From JARFVT01 sp036677425 (GTDB lineage Bacteria; Pseudomonadota; Alphaproteobacteria; UBA8366; Aestuariispiraceae), in NCBI GenBank assembly GCA_036677425.1, contig JARFVT010000012.1, forward strand, positions 186,001 to 250,000: 64,000 nt of DNA. Direction: 5' to 3'. Below are positions 17,689-25,448 of this stretch, one piece after another. Position 1 is the first letter of the stretch; each line of letters starts with the position of its first letter. A program made the position numbers and the translations under genes. The notes beneath the pieces were generated by a model. It made no database searches and was not told the origin of the DNA. It saw nothing but the letters and a program-made list of their open reading frames with translations.

Positions 17689-18543
17689 CTAAATAACCTT
17701 AATCGGTAATTTAAGTGCGATTAATAAATTACGCATTTCTTGTCTTGCCGCCACATGTGACATATTTAATTTTATTGGTGAATTTTTTTGATTAATATCA
17801 AACAATGTTAGGCCTTGCAAAAATAACTCTTTAAATATCACCCTTTCTGAAAAACCCGCAGCAATTCTAAAACCAATGCGTTTTGATAATTCCAAAATAG
17901 CCTTATTGATGGCTTTTTGATTCCTTGATGTCAATTGCCCCATGCGATTGCGTATGACTATCCAATCAAATGTGCGATTAACGCCACTGCGTTTGGCTTT
18001 TTTAATTTTTTGTTCAAACACCATTTGCGCATAATGGCTCGGTGACTTTATTTTATAACTTTGCGAATCGACCTTTGCCAATATATCGAAATCAACAAAG
18101 CTATCATTAAGCGGCGTGACTAAAATATCAGCATAAGAATGGCCTTCGCGACTTAGATTACTATCACTACCGGGGGTATCTATTACTAAAAAATCATTAT
18201 TTTGAGAAAATTTTGCAATTGCTTGGGCTAAGTTATCCGCATCAATTGCCTTTGCGTCCTCCAAATTATTTAAATCACTTGATAAGATTGCAATATGTTC
18301 TGGCATTTTTATATCAATCATCATGCTTGATGAATTATTTTTACGATTTTCGATATAATTACTAAGGGTTGCCTGTCTTGCGTCTAAATCTATGGCGGCA
18401 ACCTTATATCCACTCACTAACAAGCCTGCGATAATATGCATCGCCGTTGTCGATTTACCCGACCCACCTTTTTCATTGCCAATAACAATTATGGTTGGGT
18501 TGTTTTCTAAATTATCTATTTTATCGTTTATTAAATTATTCAT
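17689..18543 (-). CDS. mipZ: Division-plane positioning ATPase MipZ
   Basis: ParA-family ATPase, 284 residues. The deviant Walker A is GNEKGGSGKSTTAMHI, followed by DLDARQATLSNYIENR, which is typical of MipZ rather than ParA. Walker B-like VIDTPGSD and a late NRMGQL motif are present. In Caulobacter MipZ binds ParB near parS and inhibits FtsZ, leaving midcell free for division. A parS site lies 43 kb away in this window. The ATG is 117 bp from the divergent DUF3750 gene. Confidence 0.9.
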   Translation of the reverse strand: MNNLINDKIDNLENNPTIIVIGNEKGGSGKSTTAMHIIAGLLVSGYKVAAIDLDARQATLSNYIENRKNNSSSMMIDIKMPEHIAILSSDLNNLEDAKAIDADNLAQAIAKFSQNNDFLVIDTPGSDSNLSREGHSYADILVTPLNDSFVDFDILAKVDSQSYKIKSPSHYAQMVFEQKIKKAKRSGVNRTFDWIVIRNRMGQLTSRNQKAINKAILELSKRIGFRIAAGFSERVIFKELFLQGLTLFDINQKNSPIKLNMSHVAARQEMRNLLIALKLPIKVI

Positions 18544-18659
18544 AATGTTATTTTATAACCAAAGAAATGCTTGTGCAATTAATATCAATTTTAAAATTAA
18601 GAATCTATTAAATATATTTTTCACATCATAATCTTGAAATAACCAATATTCTTCATTAA

Positions 18660-19430
18660 ATGAATATAATGATTAAAATATTCTTTAAGCGGTTTTCTTA
18701 TTTTATCTTAATTTTATTAGCAGGCCCATTATTGATGTTATTTACCAATGATAATGGCGGCATCGATTGGCGTGTTGCCAGTCGAAAATCCGCCAATATT
18801 GCCCCCGACCCTATGATTATCAGTGATGCGGTAATACAGGTTTATGCCGCTCGCGCCTTTAGCTGGCGTGGGGCATTTGCCACCCATAGCTGGATTGCGG
18901 TTAAGCCAAAAAATGCCAAAGAATATACAGTTTATCAACTTATCGGTTGGAAATTATATTCCAGCAAAAGCGCGGTTGTCATAAAAAAAGATATTCCCGA
19001 TAGATTTTGGTTCAATAAACAACCAAGATTGATATTACATAAGCAGGGCAATGGCATTGATAAATTAATTGTCAAAATCGATAAAGCCGCCAAAAGCTAT
19101 CCATATGCGGATCAATATGTCATATGGCCGGGGCCAAATAGCAATAGCTTCATTAGTTGGATCGGCCGCAATGTGCCAGAATTAGAGCTTAATTTGCCGC
19201 CAACCGCCATTGGTAAAGATTATTTAGGCCATAATAAATTTATTGATATCGCCACCAGTGGCAGCGGTTATCAAATATCATTATTTGGCCTATTGGGCCT
19301 GACATTAGCCGCCAAAGAAGGTATTGAAATTAATATTGCTGGATTAGTTTTTGGCATAGATTTTAATTATTTAAACATAAAATTACCCGGCATTGGTAGC
19401 ATTGGCTTGAAAGCTGAGGCATTGAAATAA
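18660..19430 (+). CDS. DUF3750 family protein
   Basis: A 256-residue protein with one N-terminal hydrophobic segment (about residues 10-27), which could be an anchor or signal. The rest looks extracytoplasmic. Family-like features are SWRGAFATHSWIAVK, the VYQLIGW strand, and YPYADQYVIWPGPNSNSF. The conserved His, Asn and Ser hint at a papain-like or amidase-like fold, but no function is established and I do not assign one. Two in-frame ATGs (18660 and 18669) exist and neither has a strong ribosome site. Confidence 0.75.
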   Translation: MNIMIKIFFKRFSYFILILLAGPLLMLFTNDNGGIDWRVASRKSANIAPDPMIISDAVIQVYAARAFSWRGAFATHSWIAVKPKNAKEYTVYQLIGWKLYSSKSAVVIKKDIPDRFWFNKQPRLILHKQGNGIDKLIVKIDKAAKSYPYADQYVIWPGPNSNSFISWIGRNVPELELNLPPTAIGKDYLGHNKFIDIATSGSGYQISLFGLLGLTLAAKEGIEINIAGLVFGIDFNYLNIKLPGIGSIGLKAEALK

Positions 19431-19519
19431 TCATTAATGATTATACTGGATTTCCGATTGATAATGGCCTATGGTTGCTTGTTTAATTATCAAGTTTAAA
19501 ATTCAATAAAGGTTTTAAT

Positions 19520-19537
19520 ATGAGCATCTTAATATGA
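19520..19537 (+). CDS. Five-codon ORF overlapping the DjlA-like start codon
   Basis: ATG-AGC-ATC-TTA-ATA-TGA ends in ATATGA, sharing bases with the next gene's ATG (19534). AAAGG at 19508-19512 is well spaced for this ATG (7 bases) but 21 bases from the next. The two starts lie in a short imperfect duplication (AATATGAGCATCTT / AATATGAGTATTTG). The mini-ORF may couple translation by restart, or may be a by-product of the duplication. Confidence 0.35.
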   Translation: MSILI

Positions 19538-20265
19538 GTATTTGGGGAAAGATTTTAGGCGGGGTTGGTGGCTTTGCCATTGGCGGGCCAATCGGTGCAT
19601 TAATTGGGGCATTTGGCGGTCATGCTATCGATAAATATCGCGCCGAAAATAATAACAGTGATAATAACAGTGATAAACCAGTCGCCTTTACCATTGCCGT
19701 TGTTGTGCTTGGCGCAAAAATGGCCAAAGCTGATGGCGTTGTTACTAATGATGAAGTAACAGCATTTAAAGAAGTCTTTATTATATCGCCCGATGAAATG
19801 AAAAATGTCTCGCGATTATTTAATCAGGCACGGAAAGATTCTTCGGGGTTTGAACCATATGCCAAACAAGTCGCAGGCTTATTTCGAGACCAACCAAAAG
19901 TATTAGAAGAATTATTATGGTGTCTAACCCATATAGCCAAAGCCGATGGTAATATTCACCCGGCAGAGCTTGATTTTCTTCACCAAATTGCGAAAATATT
20001 TAATTTTGACTCCGCAACATTCGAGCGTATCACAACATTGCGTCTTGATGGCGGCAATATTAACCCCTATGAAATATTGGGGATAAATGAACATGCCAGC
20101 GATAGCGAAATTAAATCAGCCTATCGCAAGCTTGCCATTGAACATCACCCAGATAAATTAGTTGCCCAAGGATTACCGCAAGAATTTGTCAAAATGGCTA
20201 ATGAGAAACTTGCCATAGTCAACGCCGCCTATGATGAAATCAAAAAAGCACGCGGCATTAAATAA
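19534..20265 (+). CDS. DjlA-like protein: TerB-type domain plus C-terminal J domain
   Basis: A 243-residue co-chaperone. A glycine-rich hydrophobic N-terminus (GGVGGFAIGGPIGALIGAFGG) resembles a membrane-associated glycine zipper. A TerB-like helical domain spans about residues 50-170, with the repeated AKADG motif (MAKADGVV and IAKADGNI). A J domain closes the protein, with HPD in IEHHPDKL near residue 203. This order matches DjlA, which stimulates DnaK. It stands 66 bp before uup and its start is preceded by a five-codon ORF. Confidence 0.85.
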   Translation: MSIWGKILGGVGGFAIGGPIGALIGAFGGHAIDKYRAENNNSDNNSDKPVAFTIAVVVLGAKMAKADGVVTNDEVTAFKEVFIISPDEMKNVSRLFNQARKDSSGFEPYAKQVAGLFRDQPKVLEELLWCLTHIAKADGNIHPAELDFLHQIAKIFNFDSATFERITTLRLDGGNINPYEILGINEHASDSEIKSAYRKLAIEHHPDKLVAQGLPQEFVKMANEKLAIVNAAYDEIKKARGIK

Positions 20266-20331
20266 TTAAACAAATGCATGGCATTGAAATAATCAACAAT
20301 AAGTAATTAAATAACTTAGCAGGTATCCATA

Positions 20332-22065
20332 ATGGCAAAAGCCCCTGAATTAATCGCCCTTCGAAAAGCACGCGCCGGTCATGGCACACCACCAGTAATC
20401 GATGGCGCAGATTTATCCATCGCCAAAGGCGATAGACTGGTTTTAGTTGGGCGCAATGGTTGTGGTAAATCCACATTATTGGCAACACTTGAAGGCAGCC
20501 TAGCCATCGATGCGGGCGAGAGATATATGCGCCCTGGCATAACCATAACCACATTACCACAAGACCCAATTTTACCCGAATCGGGCAGTGTGATGGATTT
20601 TGTCTTAAAAGGCGGTGCCGAAGAATACCGCGCCGAATCATTAATATATGCCTTGGGATTAGACCCTGAAATGCCCGCAACTAACCTGTCTGGCGGGCAA
20701 ATAAGACGCGCCTCATTGGCGGCGGCGCTTGCTTGTGATCCCGATGTTTTATTATTGGATGAACCAACCAACCATTTAGATTTACCAACCATTGAATGGC
20801 TTGAAGATGAATTATCACATTTTCGCGGTGCTATTCTTGTGGTCAGCCATGATCGGGCGTTTTTAAATCGCATTGCCAATGGCATTATTTGGCTTGATCG
20901 TAATGAGTTGCGCCGCCTTAACGCACCATTTTCAAAATTCGAAGATTGGGCGGAGGAATTGGAGCGCAAAGAAGAACAGGAAATGAACCTGATCAATCAA
21001 CAGATAAAGGCCGAAAAGCGTTATATGTTAAAAGGCGTAACCGCAAGGCGCAAACGAAACCAGCGCCGCGTTAAAAAACTGGCTAATTTACGTGAAGAAC
21101 GCATTGAAAAAACCCGCGATGCGCGCCAATCGGATATCACGGCACAGGCCGCGTCAAAAAGCGGTAAAATAATTGTTGAAGCTAAAAATATTTCTAAATC
21201 CTATGGCGATATAACCATTACCAAAAATTATTCACTACGCATGTTACGCGGTGATCGAATTGGCTTTATTGGCCCCAATGGCGCCGGTAAAACCACATTA
21301 ATTAAAATGCTTATTGGTGAATTAGAACAAGATAGTGGTATAATAAAACGTGGCAGTAATCTTAAAGTCGCATGGTTCGATCAAACTCGCCAAACATTAG
21401 ATTTAAACAGCACCCCGTGGGATGTTATTGGCGAAGGCACTGACCGAATAACCATCAATGGTATTGATCGCCATGTTATTGGTTATCTAAAAGATTTCAT
21501 GTTTGATGAACGCCAAGCGAGGGGAAAAATCAAAACATTATCTGGTGGCGAAAAAAACCGCCTTATGTTAGCAAAGCTTTTAATGAAACCCGTTAATTTA
21601 CTGGTATTAGATGAACCAACCAATGATTTAGATATGGAAACATTGGATTTACTAGAAGAAATGCTTAGCAATTATGACGGTTCATTAATGCTGGTAAGCC
21701 ATGACCGTGATTTTCTTGACCGATTGGTAACCAGTATAATCGCAGTCGAAGGCAATGGCGATATTCAAGAATATGTCGGTGGCTATTATGATTATATAAG
21801 GCAAAAAAAGACCTTGGATAAAATTGCCAAAAATAATGTGATGGGCGCAAAAACAAAGAATAATAATGCTAATACCGCTGTCTCAACGGCTAATAATAAA
21901 AAACTAACCTATAAAGATCAACGGGATCTAGATATGATACCAGATCTAATAATCAGCTTAACCAAAGAATTAACAATATTACATCAAGAGATTGATAATC
22001 ATGAATTATTTATAAAAAACCCTGATAAATTTAATATCATCACCAATCGATTAACCAATGTGTAA
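20332..22065 (+). CDS. uup: ABC-F ATPase, Uup type, with shortened C-terminus
   Basis: Soluble tandem ABC ATPase of 577 residues. The first cassette has GRNGCGKST, LSGGQIRRASLAAAL and LLLDEPTNHLD; the second has GPNGAGKTT, LSGGEKNRLMLA and LVLDEPTNDLD, the last typical of Uup. The linker between cassettes is basic and helical. Uup has been linked to ribosome assembly and transposon excision. The C-terminal coiled coil is cut by TAA at 22063. The same frame continues after it with EERWLELEMLKENLG and a natural stop at 22131, so one nonsense change removed about 21 residues. Function may survive, since the lost part is the tail only. Confidence 0.9.
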   Translation: MAKAPELIALRKARAGHGTPPVIDGADLSIAKGDRLVLVGRNGCGKSTLLATLEGSLAIDAGERYMRPGITITTLPQDPILPESGSVMDFVLKGGAEEYRAESLIYALGLDPEMPATNLSGGQIRRASLAAALACDPDVLLLDEPTNHLDLPTIEWLEDELSHFRGAILVVSHDRAFLNRIANGIIWLDRNELRRLNAPFSKFEDWAEELERKEEQEMNLINQQIKAEKRYMLKGVTARRKRNQRRVKKLANLREERIEKTRDARQSDITAQAASKSGKIIVEAKNISKSYGDITITKNYSLRMLRGDRIGFIGPNGAGKTTLIKMLIGELEQDSGIIKRGSNLKVAWFDQTRQTLDLNSTPWDVIGEGTDRITINGIDRHVIGYLKDFMFDERQARGKIKTLSGGEKNRLMLAKLLMKPVNLLVLDEPTNDLDMETLDLLEEMLSNYDGSLMLVSHDRDFLDRLVTSIIAVEGNGDIQEYVGGYYDYIRQKKTLDKIAKNNVMGAKTKNNNANTAVSTANNKKLTYKDQRDLDMIPDLIISLTKELTILHQEIDNHELFIKNPDKFNIITNRLTNV

Positions 22066-22131
22066 AAACAATTGTCAGACATGGAAGAACGCTGGTTGGA
22101 ATTGGAAATGTTAAAAGAAAACTTGGGGTAA
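22066..22131 (+). pseudogene. Former last 21 codons of uup
   Basis: In frame with uup directly after its TAA. The segment reads KQLSDM then EERWLELEMLKENLG, and ends in TAA at 22129-22131, three bases before the amidase start. The WLELE motif is the usual end of Uup proteins. Confidence 0.75.
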
Positions 22132-22133
22132 TA

Positions 22134-22847
22134 ATGATCGAATACCCGTCGCCTAATTTTAATGAGCGAAAAAATATTGCAGAAATTGACATGCTTGTCA
22201 TTCATTATACGGATATGACATCTCCAAAATCCGCATTACAACATATGTGCAATAAAAAATCACAAGTAAGCGCCCATTATTTGATATGTGAAAAAGGTAT
22301 CATATATAGATTAGTCGATGAAAAATATCGTGCTTGGCATGCGGGTATAAGCCATTGGCGCGGTATCATTGATATAAATTCTCATTCAATCGGCATTGAA
22401 CTGGATAATCCCGGCCATACAAACGGACTTAGACCATTTGGCAGCCAACAAATGCAAAGCCTAATAAATCTATGCCATGATATATTAACAAGGCATAAAA
22501 TTCCTATTTATAATATTATTGGTCATAGCGATATCGCCGCTGGGCGCAAGCTTGACCCCGGGCCATTATTTGATTGGCAGACATTGGCAAAAAACAATAT
22601 CGGTCTCTGGCCTGAATTAACAGGGCCTGAATTAAAAATTAACGGCAATATGGAAAAACCCAATAAAGATAATAAGCATATATTAATGCAAATATTATCT
22701 GATATTGGTTATGATGTGAAAAACACCCAAGCCATTGCCGCATTTCAACGCCATTATATGGCGGATAATATCAATAATATTGCCGATGATAAAACCATAG
22801 CATTAGCCAAAAATTTATTAACCGCCATCGCAAAAATAGAAATATAG
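22134..22847 (+). CDS. N-acetylmuramoyl-L-alanine amidase, AmpD/AmiD type
   Basis: Zinc amidase that cleaves the lactyl-peptide bond of peptidoglycan or its fragments. The 237-residue protein has the first zinc His in MLVIHYTDM, AWHAGIS, IGIELDNPGH, and the second His plus catalytic Lys/Asp region in GHSDIAAGRKLDPG. A C-terminal peptidoglycan-binding-like helical domain follows at about 180-225 (AIAAFQRHY). No signal peptide is visible, so it may act in the cytoplasm on recycled anhydro-muropeptides as AmpD does. It follows uup closely and is probably co-transcribed. Confidence 0.88.
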   Translation: MIEYPSPNFNERKNIAEIDMLVIHYTDMTSPKSALQHMCNKKSQVSAHYLICEKGIIYRLVDEKYRAWHAGISHWRGIIDINSHSIGIELDNPGHTNGLRPFGSQQMQSLINLCHDILTRHKIPIYNIIGHSDIAAGRKLDPGPLFDWQTLAKNNIGLWPELTGPELKINGNMEKPNKDNKHILMQILSDIGYDVKNTQAIAAFQRHYMADNINNIADDKTIALAKNLLTAIAKIEI

Positions 22848-22859
22848 CAAATATATAAA

Positions 22860-22904
22860 TTATGCCGCTATCTGATTAATAATATCGACCAAATAACGGC
22901 ATAA
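22860..22904. terminator. Inverted repeat between convergent amidase and cspA genes
   Basis: TTATGCCG (22860-22867) pairs perfectly with CGGCATAA (22897-22904) across a 29-base loop. No strong T-run follows on either strand, so termination here is only a possibility. Confidence 0.3.
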
Positions 22905-22918
22905 ATATTATATCTTAA

Positions 22919-23128
22919 TCATTCAACAATCGATATATCTTCAGCAGATGATTTGCCGTTTCTACCTGGTTGCAATTCATATGATATTTTCTGACCTTCA
23001 TTAAGTGTGCTTAAACCCGCACGCTCAACCGCAGAAATATGAATAAAGGCATCAGGTGTGCCATCATCAGGCTCAATAAAGCCATAACCTTTTGTCGAAT
23101 TAAAAAACTTAACAGTACCAACAGTCAT
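22919..23128 (-). CDS. cspA: Cold-shock protein, CspA family
   Basis: Single cold-shock domain of 69 residues that binds single-stranded RNA or DNA. RNP1 is KGYGFIEP near residue 13 and RNP2 is AFIHISAVE near residue 27. The closing strand ends AEDISIVE. GAGG lies 8 bases before the ATG. About 240 bp separate it from the next gene; this holds a diverged REP-like element and any 5' leader. Whether it is cold-induced cannot be told. Confidence 0.95.
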   Translation of the reverse strand: MTVGTVKFFNSTKGYGFIEPDDGTPDAFIHISAVERAGLSTLNEGQKISYELQPGRNGKSSAEDISIVE

Positions 23129-23154
23129 TTTAGCATCCTCAAACAGTATTATAA

Positions 23155-23196
23155 GTGCCCGCCGCCTGCGGAATCACAATCATTGCGCTTACACCG
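23155..23196 (-). repeat. Diverged REP-like element related to the 9.9-kb island
   Basis: GCCCGCCGCC at 23158-23167 is the exact reverse complement of the core of unit B at 9.97 and 10.03 kb. It is followed by AATCACAATCATTGCG, which recalls the B hairpin. The rest is diverged. It lies in the cspA upstream region. Confidence 0.45.
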
Positions 23197-23406
23197 TCAG
23201 AAAATAACTAGTAAAACCGGCATGCCGACAACCCAAGCTAAAATAACAAATGCAATACGTAACTAAAATTTGTAACGGTTTTTGGGATAAAGTCAATAAA
23301 TTGCAAGGGGAAATAGTAAAAAACTTATTTAAATTGCAAAATTTGACCAAAATATATAAGTAAATGGCCTATGGACATATGTAATTTTACGGTTAATATT
23401 ATATAT

Positions 23407-23718
23407 ATGTCTATTTCAAAATTTTTAAATTCCAAATTTTTTAGCCGCGCCTTAGGTTTTGGTATCAAACGCACCACCGAAGATGTACAACGTGCCATAT
23501 TGGTTTTTATTGATACTAATACTGATGCTACGCCCAATAATATCCATGCCGCAATGTTTACGACAGAGAATAATCAATCCATGACCCATGAAATTCTTCA
23601 GGCAGCACAAATTTTAGCTAATCATAATGAAATTATTGCATTTGATGAAAATAAGCTGGTAATCAACCCCATATATGGTAATAGCAACACAGTTTTTAAG
23701 CGTAAGCCTAATAGTTAG
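23407..23718 (+). CDS. Small protein of unknown function, winged-helix-like
   Basis: About 103 residues from the ATG at 23407; a longer frame from 23371 has no better start. The segment EDVQRAILVFIDTNTDA is followed by a helix and ILANHNEIIAFDENKLVINP, a helix-helix-strand-turn-strand pattern like a small winged helix. It shows a loose likeness to DUF3253 proteins, and the next gene encodes a clearer example. I cannot assign a role. It is 37 bp before that gene, so the two may be co-transcribed. Confidence 0.55.
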   Translation: MSISKFLNSKFFSRALGFGIKRTTEDVQRAILVFIDTNTDATPNNIHAAMFTTENNQSMTHEILQAAQILANHNEIIAFDENKLVINPIYGNSNTVFKRKPNS

Positions 23719-23755
23719 GGTTATAACCCAAAATTAAATATAGAAGAATAAATAT

Positions 23756-24076
23756 ATGACAAATAAAAATAATATCAATGGAGATAATGATGATGAAGAA
23801 CAACCGTTAGACCCAATTGCCCAATATATTTTATCAGAATTAAGCGTCTTAAAAGATGATGAAATGTTAAGCGCCGAAGAAATGGCAAAAATTATCGCCA
23901 ATATAAGGCGCAAGGCAAAAGATGGCCCGCAATTATGGCGTAAATATCTTCAAGCCGTCAAACAGCAAGCCCTTTTTTTAGCACGCAATAAAAAAATTGA
24001 CATAATGCGTAAAGGTAAAATTATTGACCCGAATGATTTTAAAGGCCTATGGAAAATGCGCTTACCGCAAGATTAA
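23756..24076 (+). CDS. DUF3253-like small protein
   Basis: A 106-residue, highly charged protein with an acidic N-terminus (residues 8-18). The C-terminal half has LWRKYLQAVKQQALFLA, then KKIDIMRKGKIIDP and FKGLWKMRL. This matches the pattern W-R-x-x-x-x-x-V-R-x-x-A-x-x-L-A ... I-x-x-x-R-K-G-K-x-x-D-P known from DUF3253, a winged-helix family of unknown function. AGAAGAATAA before the ATG is a modest ribosome site. It converges on folD with a 3-bp gap. Confidence 0.6.
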   Translation: MTNKNNINGDNDDEEQPLDPIAQYILSELSVLKDDEMLSAEEMAKIIANIRRKAKDGPQLWRKYLQAVKQQALFLARNKKIDIMRKGKIIDPNDFKGLWKMRLPQD

Positions 24077-24079
24077 ATA

Positions 24080-24970
24080 TTATAATTCTGGCATTGTAAC
24101 GTTATTTTGCTGACAAGCAGCGGTTAATGTATTTAATAATAAACATGCTATCGTCATCGGCCCAACCCCACCCGGCACGGGGGTTATGGCCGCAGCGGTC
24201 TTTATTGCCGAATTAAAATCAACATCGCCGACTAATCTTGTGCCGCCTTCGGGTTTTTCAATACGGTTTATGCCCACATCGATTACCACAGCACCTTGTT
24301 TTAACCATTCGCCCTTTATCATTTCAGCTCGCCCAACAGCGGCAATGACAATATCTGCTGTGCCAATCTCGCTGGCTAAATCAACCGTTCTGGAATGGGC
24401 AATAGTTACGGTACAGCTTTCTTTTAACAACAGGTTAAACATTGGCTTGCCAACAATATTTGACCTACCAACAACGATGGCTTTTTTACCCGTAAGATCA
24501 TCATTAAAATGATCACGCAACATCATAATACAGCCAAGCGGCGTGCAGGGTACAAGCCCATCACCAGTATTGGTCGATAACCGCCCAACAGTTATCACAT
24601 GGAAACCATCCACATCTGTATTGGGGTCAATTGCAGATAATACCGCGGCTTCGTTAATTTGTTCAGACAATGGCAATTGCACCAAAATTCCATTCACCGC
24701 AGGATCATTATTTAATTCAACAATTTTAGTAAGTAGTTTTTCCTCGCTGGTATTTTTATCCATCTTAAATTCAAATGAATTCATCCCCACCTCGGCTGTT
24801 TGTTTGCCTTTGGCGCGGACATAGACCTGTGATGCGGGGTCTTCCCCCACCAATATCACCGCTAAACCAGGAGTTATATTATTTTCTGTTTTTATTTTTT
24901 CCACACCAACCGCCAGTTTTTGCCGTAATGATGCAGCAAATAACTTACCATCAATAATTTTTGCAACCAT
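24080..24970 (-). CDS. folD: Methylenetetrahydrofolate dehydrogenase/cyclohydrolase
   Basis: Bifunctional enzyme of one-carbon metabolism, 296 residues. It has [17 protein letters not shown] with the catalytic Lys, [11 protein letters not shown], the DGFH motif, PCTPLGCI, and the NADP loop [23 protein letters not shown] is the diagnostic C-terminal motif. It supplies 10-formyl-THF and NADPH. Length and motifs are complete. It is followed on the other strand by the small DUF3253 gene. Confidence 0.97.
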   Translation of the reverse strand: MVAKIIDGKLFAASLRQKLAVGVEKIKTENNITPGLAVILVGEDPASQVYVRAKGKQTAEVGMNSFEFKMDKNTSEEKLLTKIVELNNDPAVNGILVQLPLSEQINEAAVLSAIDPNTDVDGFHVITVGRLSTNTGDGLVPCTPLGCIMMLRDHFNDDLTGKKAIVVGRSNIVGKPMFNLLLKESCTVTIAHSRTVDLASEIGTADIVIAAVGRAEMIKGEWLKQGAVVIDVGINRIEKPEGGTRLVGDVDFNSAIKTAAAITPVPGGVGPMTIACLLLNTLTAACQQNNVTMPEL

Positions 24971-25061
24971 AATATTATCTCCCGATTAATTAAATTTTAT
25001 ATATTGTTAATATATGTTTTAATTATATCAAATAGATATTTTCTATTCCATGCAATGGTTA

Positions 25062-25352
25062 TTATTGCACCAAACGCGGGCCATATTCCCATAATAAATT
25101 ATTGGCAAAGGCGATTAATATAAATAATAATACTGGTGATAAATAAAAACCGCTAAAATTTGTTAAAAATGCCCGTATACGACGCAATGCAGGTTCGGTT
25201 ATGCGGTCTAAAATATTATATAGACTATAAACAAAGCGATTATCCAAATTAACCACCTTAAATGATATCAACCAGCTTAAAATAACCAATCCAAGCAAGC
25301 AATAGCTGTAAAGAGTTAGTAATGTTGAAATTAAACCAAGCAATGACATCAT
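25062..25352 (-). CDS. YggT family membrane protein
   Basis: A 96-residue protein with two hydrophobic segments, about residues 8-30 and 68-88. The conserved central part reads YNILDRITEPALRRIR, and the second helix follows FSGFYLSPVLLFI. YggT proteins are widely conserved; links to osmotic tolerance and membrane organisation have been suggested, but no precise role is known to me. It lies 91 bp upstream of folD on the same strand. Confidence 0.85.
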   Translation of the reverse strand: MMSLLGLISTLLTLYSYCLLGLVILSWLISFKVVNLDNRFVYSLYNILDRITEPALRRIRAFLTNFSGFYLSPVLLFILIAFANNLLWEYGPRLVQ

Positions 25353-25448
25353 AGAGTTTAGCCTTTAAAATTAATTTTTAATAACATTATCCATATATAA
25401 TGGCTGTTAGCCAAAATCGCCATATATTTATAGATTATATTATATCGT

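Noticed and set aside
20379..20996. A 205-codon ORF antisense to uup
   Set aside because: Shadow of the first ABC cassette.
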